Assembly (NCBI GenBank): GCA_945877725.1
Contig: CAMDXR010000197.1
Span: forward strand, 1 to 6,161
DNA length: 6,161 nucleotides
DNA from: Limnohabitans sp. Rim8
GTDB taxonomy: Bacteria > Pseudomonadota > Gammaproteobacteria > Burkholderiales > Burkholderiaceae_C
Direction: 5' to 3'
Part shown: one piece after another, positions 5,279-6,161 of the stretch
Layout: the number at the start of each line of letters is the position of its first letter
How positions within the stretch are numbered: the stretch's first letter is position 1
The notes under the pieces: model-generated
Seen by the model: the letters and a program-made list of their open reading frames with translations, nothing else
Databases searched by the model: none
Told to the model about the DNA's origin: nothing
Translations under genes and position numbers: made by a program

Positions 5279-6161
5279 TTATGTTTTGGCTTGCAGGTGC
5301 AGCAGCCAAAGTCGGGCCAGCAGTGCTTCCGGGCTGGCTCCGGTGATGGCTTGCAGCGTTTTGCGGGCAGGGTCTTTTTGGTCGGCCAGCAGTTGGGCAT
5401 AGGCCAAGCGCAAGCGGGCGGCTTCGGGCTGGCGCAAACCGCCTTTTTCGATGCCTTGTGCCATCAAGCCTGCACCGCGATCTGCCTGCCCAGCCAGTGC
5501 CAGATTCAGGCCGGTGTTGACCCACGGATTGCCATCTCGGGCCTGGGCCAACTGGGCATCCAGTTGAGGCAGTTGCTTGTCGTCCTCTTGCTGCAATCGG
5601 GTGGCTTCGGCCAGCATCGTGTTGAGCTTGGTGCCCTCTTCGGGGGATTCAGGTTTGGCGTTTGTTTTGGCCAGCTCGAGCACCTTGCGGGCCTCTGCCG
5701 GGTAACCTGCACCGATGGCCAGTTGGGCATGGTCCAGCGCGTCTGCAAAACTGCTGACGGCCCCGGTTTGTTGCATCAATCGACGCAAATCAATCTCTAA
5801 ATAACCCGGAAAATCTTTGCGCTGCAAGACCCGAAACAACAGGTCTGCCCACACTTCGGGCTTGGGGTAAAAACGAACCAAGGTCTCGAGCGTACTGACG
5901 TAGCCCGTTGAATTTTTAACTTGCAGGTAACCATTGGCCAACAGCCGGATATCGATTTCGTCCGGCACGCGACCCGCAGCCAACTCAGCCGCAAGGCGAG
6001 GCTGCAGAATGTCCACCGCCGGTTGGTATTGGCCCGAAAGGTACAGGGCCTGACCCTGCAATTGTTTGAATTGATCGCGCTGGCCACCCAAGGCCAGATA
6101 ACGCCCAGCCCAGAGGGCGGTATCGGCGTATTGCTTGGCGCGGTATTGAATCAGCACCAAG
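5279..6161 (-). CDS. TPR-like repeat protein, C-terminal part (N-terminus beyond right edge)
   Basis: The minus-strand frame is open from the right edge to the TAA at 5281-5279, giving 293 visible residues. The true start lies outside the window, so the TTG at 6160 is only the first complete codon. The sequence is almost entirely helical, rich in Ala, Leu and Gln, with TPR-like helix pairs such as QALYLSGQYQPAVDILQ, AIGAGYPAEARKVLELA, LNLALAGQADRGAGLM and LRLAYAQLLADQKDPARKT. These match the small-residue/Tyr/Ala spacing of tetratricopeptide repeats. There is no catalytic motif and no membrane segment in the visible part; a signal peptide, if any, would lie in the missing N-terminus. It is probably a scaffold or protein-protein interaction protein of unknown role. 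It converges with the aldolase-like gene across a 10-bp gap that holds no terminator, and nothing ties it to the catabolic genes. Confidence 0.75.
   Translation of the reverse strand, partial: LVLIQYRAKQYADTALWAGRYLALGGQRDQFKQLQGQALYLSGQYQPAVDILQPRLAAELAAGRVPDEIDIRLLANGYLQVKNSTGYVSTLETLVRFYPKPEVWADLLFRVLQRKDFPGYLEIDLRRLMQQTGAVSSFADALDHAQLAIGAGYPAEARKVLELAKTNAKPESPEEGTKLNTMLAEATRLQQEDDKQLPQLDAQLAQARDGNPWVNTGLNLALAGQADRGAGLMAQGIEKGGLRQPEAARLRLAYAQLLADQKDPARKTLQAITGASPEALLARLWLLHLQAKT

Noticed and set aside
5162..5800. 212-codon plus-strand frame opposite the TPR-like gene
   Set aside because: It is Gly/Gln/Leu-rich, with composition expected from reading an Ala/Leu/Gln-rich helical protein gene backwards; the minus-strand frame has regular TPR-like helices.

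Overview
The window looks like chromosomal DNA of a betaproteobacterium, most likely Comamonadaceae (Limnohabitans/Rhodoferax-like). This rests on the very typical burkholderialean start of the electron-transfer flavoprotein beta subunit at the left edge, the moderately high G+C, and dense gene packing. Placement below order level is a judgement from memory of protein style, not a search. There are no RNA genes, mobile elements, CRISPR arrays or long repeats.

Layout, left to right: (1) the N-terminal 142 codons of etfB on the minus strand, leaving the window at base 1. (2) A 136-bp divergent spacer with two small inverted repeats. (3) A 718-codon plus-strand flavin/iron-sulfur oxidoreductase of the Old Yellow Enzyme / trimethylamine dehydrogenase / 2,4-dienoyl-CoA reductase superfamily. 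(4) A convergent minus-strand TetR-type repressor gene, its stop 23 bp from the oxidoreductase stop. (5) A 202-bp divergent control region with two consecutive 12-bp palindromes, one of them over the predicted -35 of the repressor gene. (6) A tight two-gene plus-strand operon: a TauD/TfdA-type Fe(II)/2-oxoglutarate dioxygenase, then, three bases later, an adducin-type class II aldolase. (7) After a 10-bp convergent gap, the C-terminal 293 codons of a minus-strand TPR-like protein that runs off the right edge.

The five central elements (oxidoreductase, regulator, control region, dioxygenase, aldolase-like enzyme) read as a small accessory catabolic locus between two apparently unrelated genes. 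A plausible reading is that the TetR protein senses an organic substrate or acyl-CoA-like ligand and derepresses the dioxygenase-aldolase operon, and perhaps the oxidoreductase. The dioxygenase would hydroxylate or cleave the substrate, the aldolase-like enzyme would split or decarboxylate a product, and the flavoprotein would reduce or oxidise an unsaturated or amine-bearing intermediate. The substrate cannot be read from the sequence. Residue comparisons with E. coli TauD, FadH and FucA given below come from memory of those proteins and should be verified by alignment.
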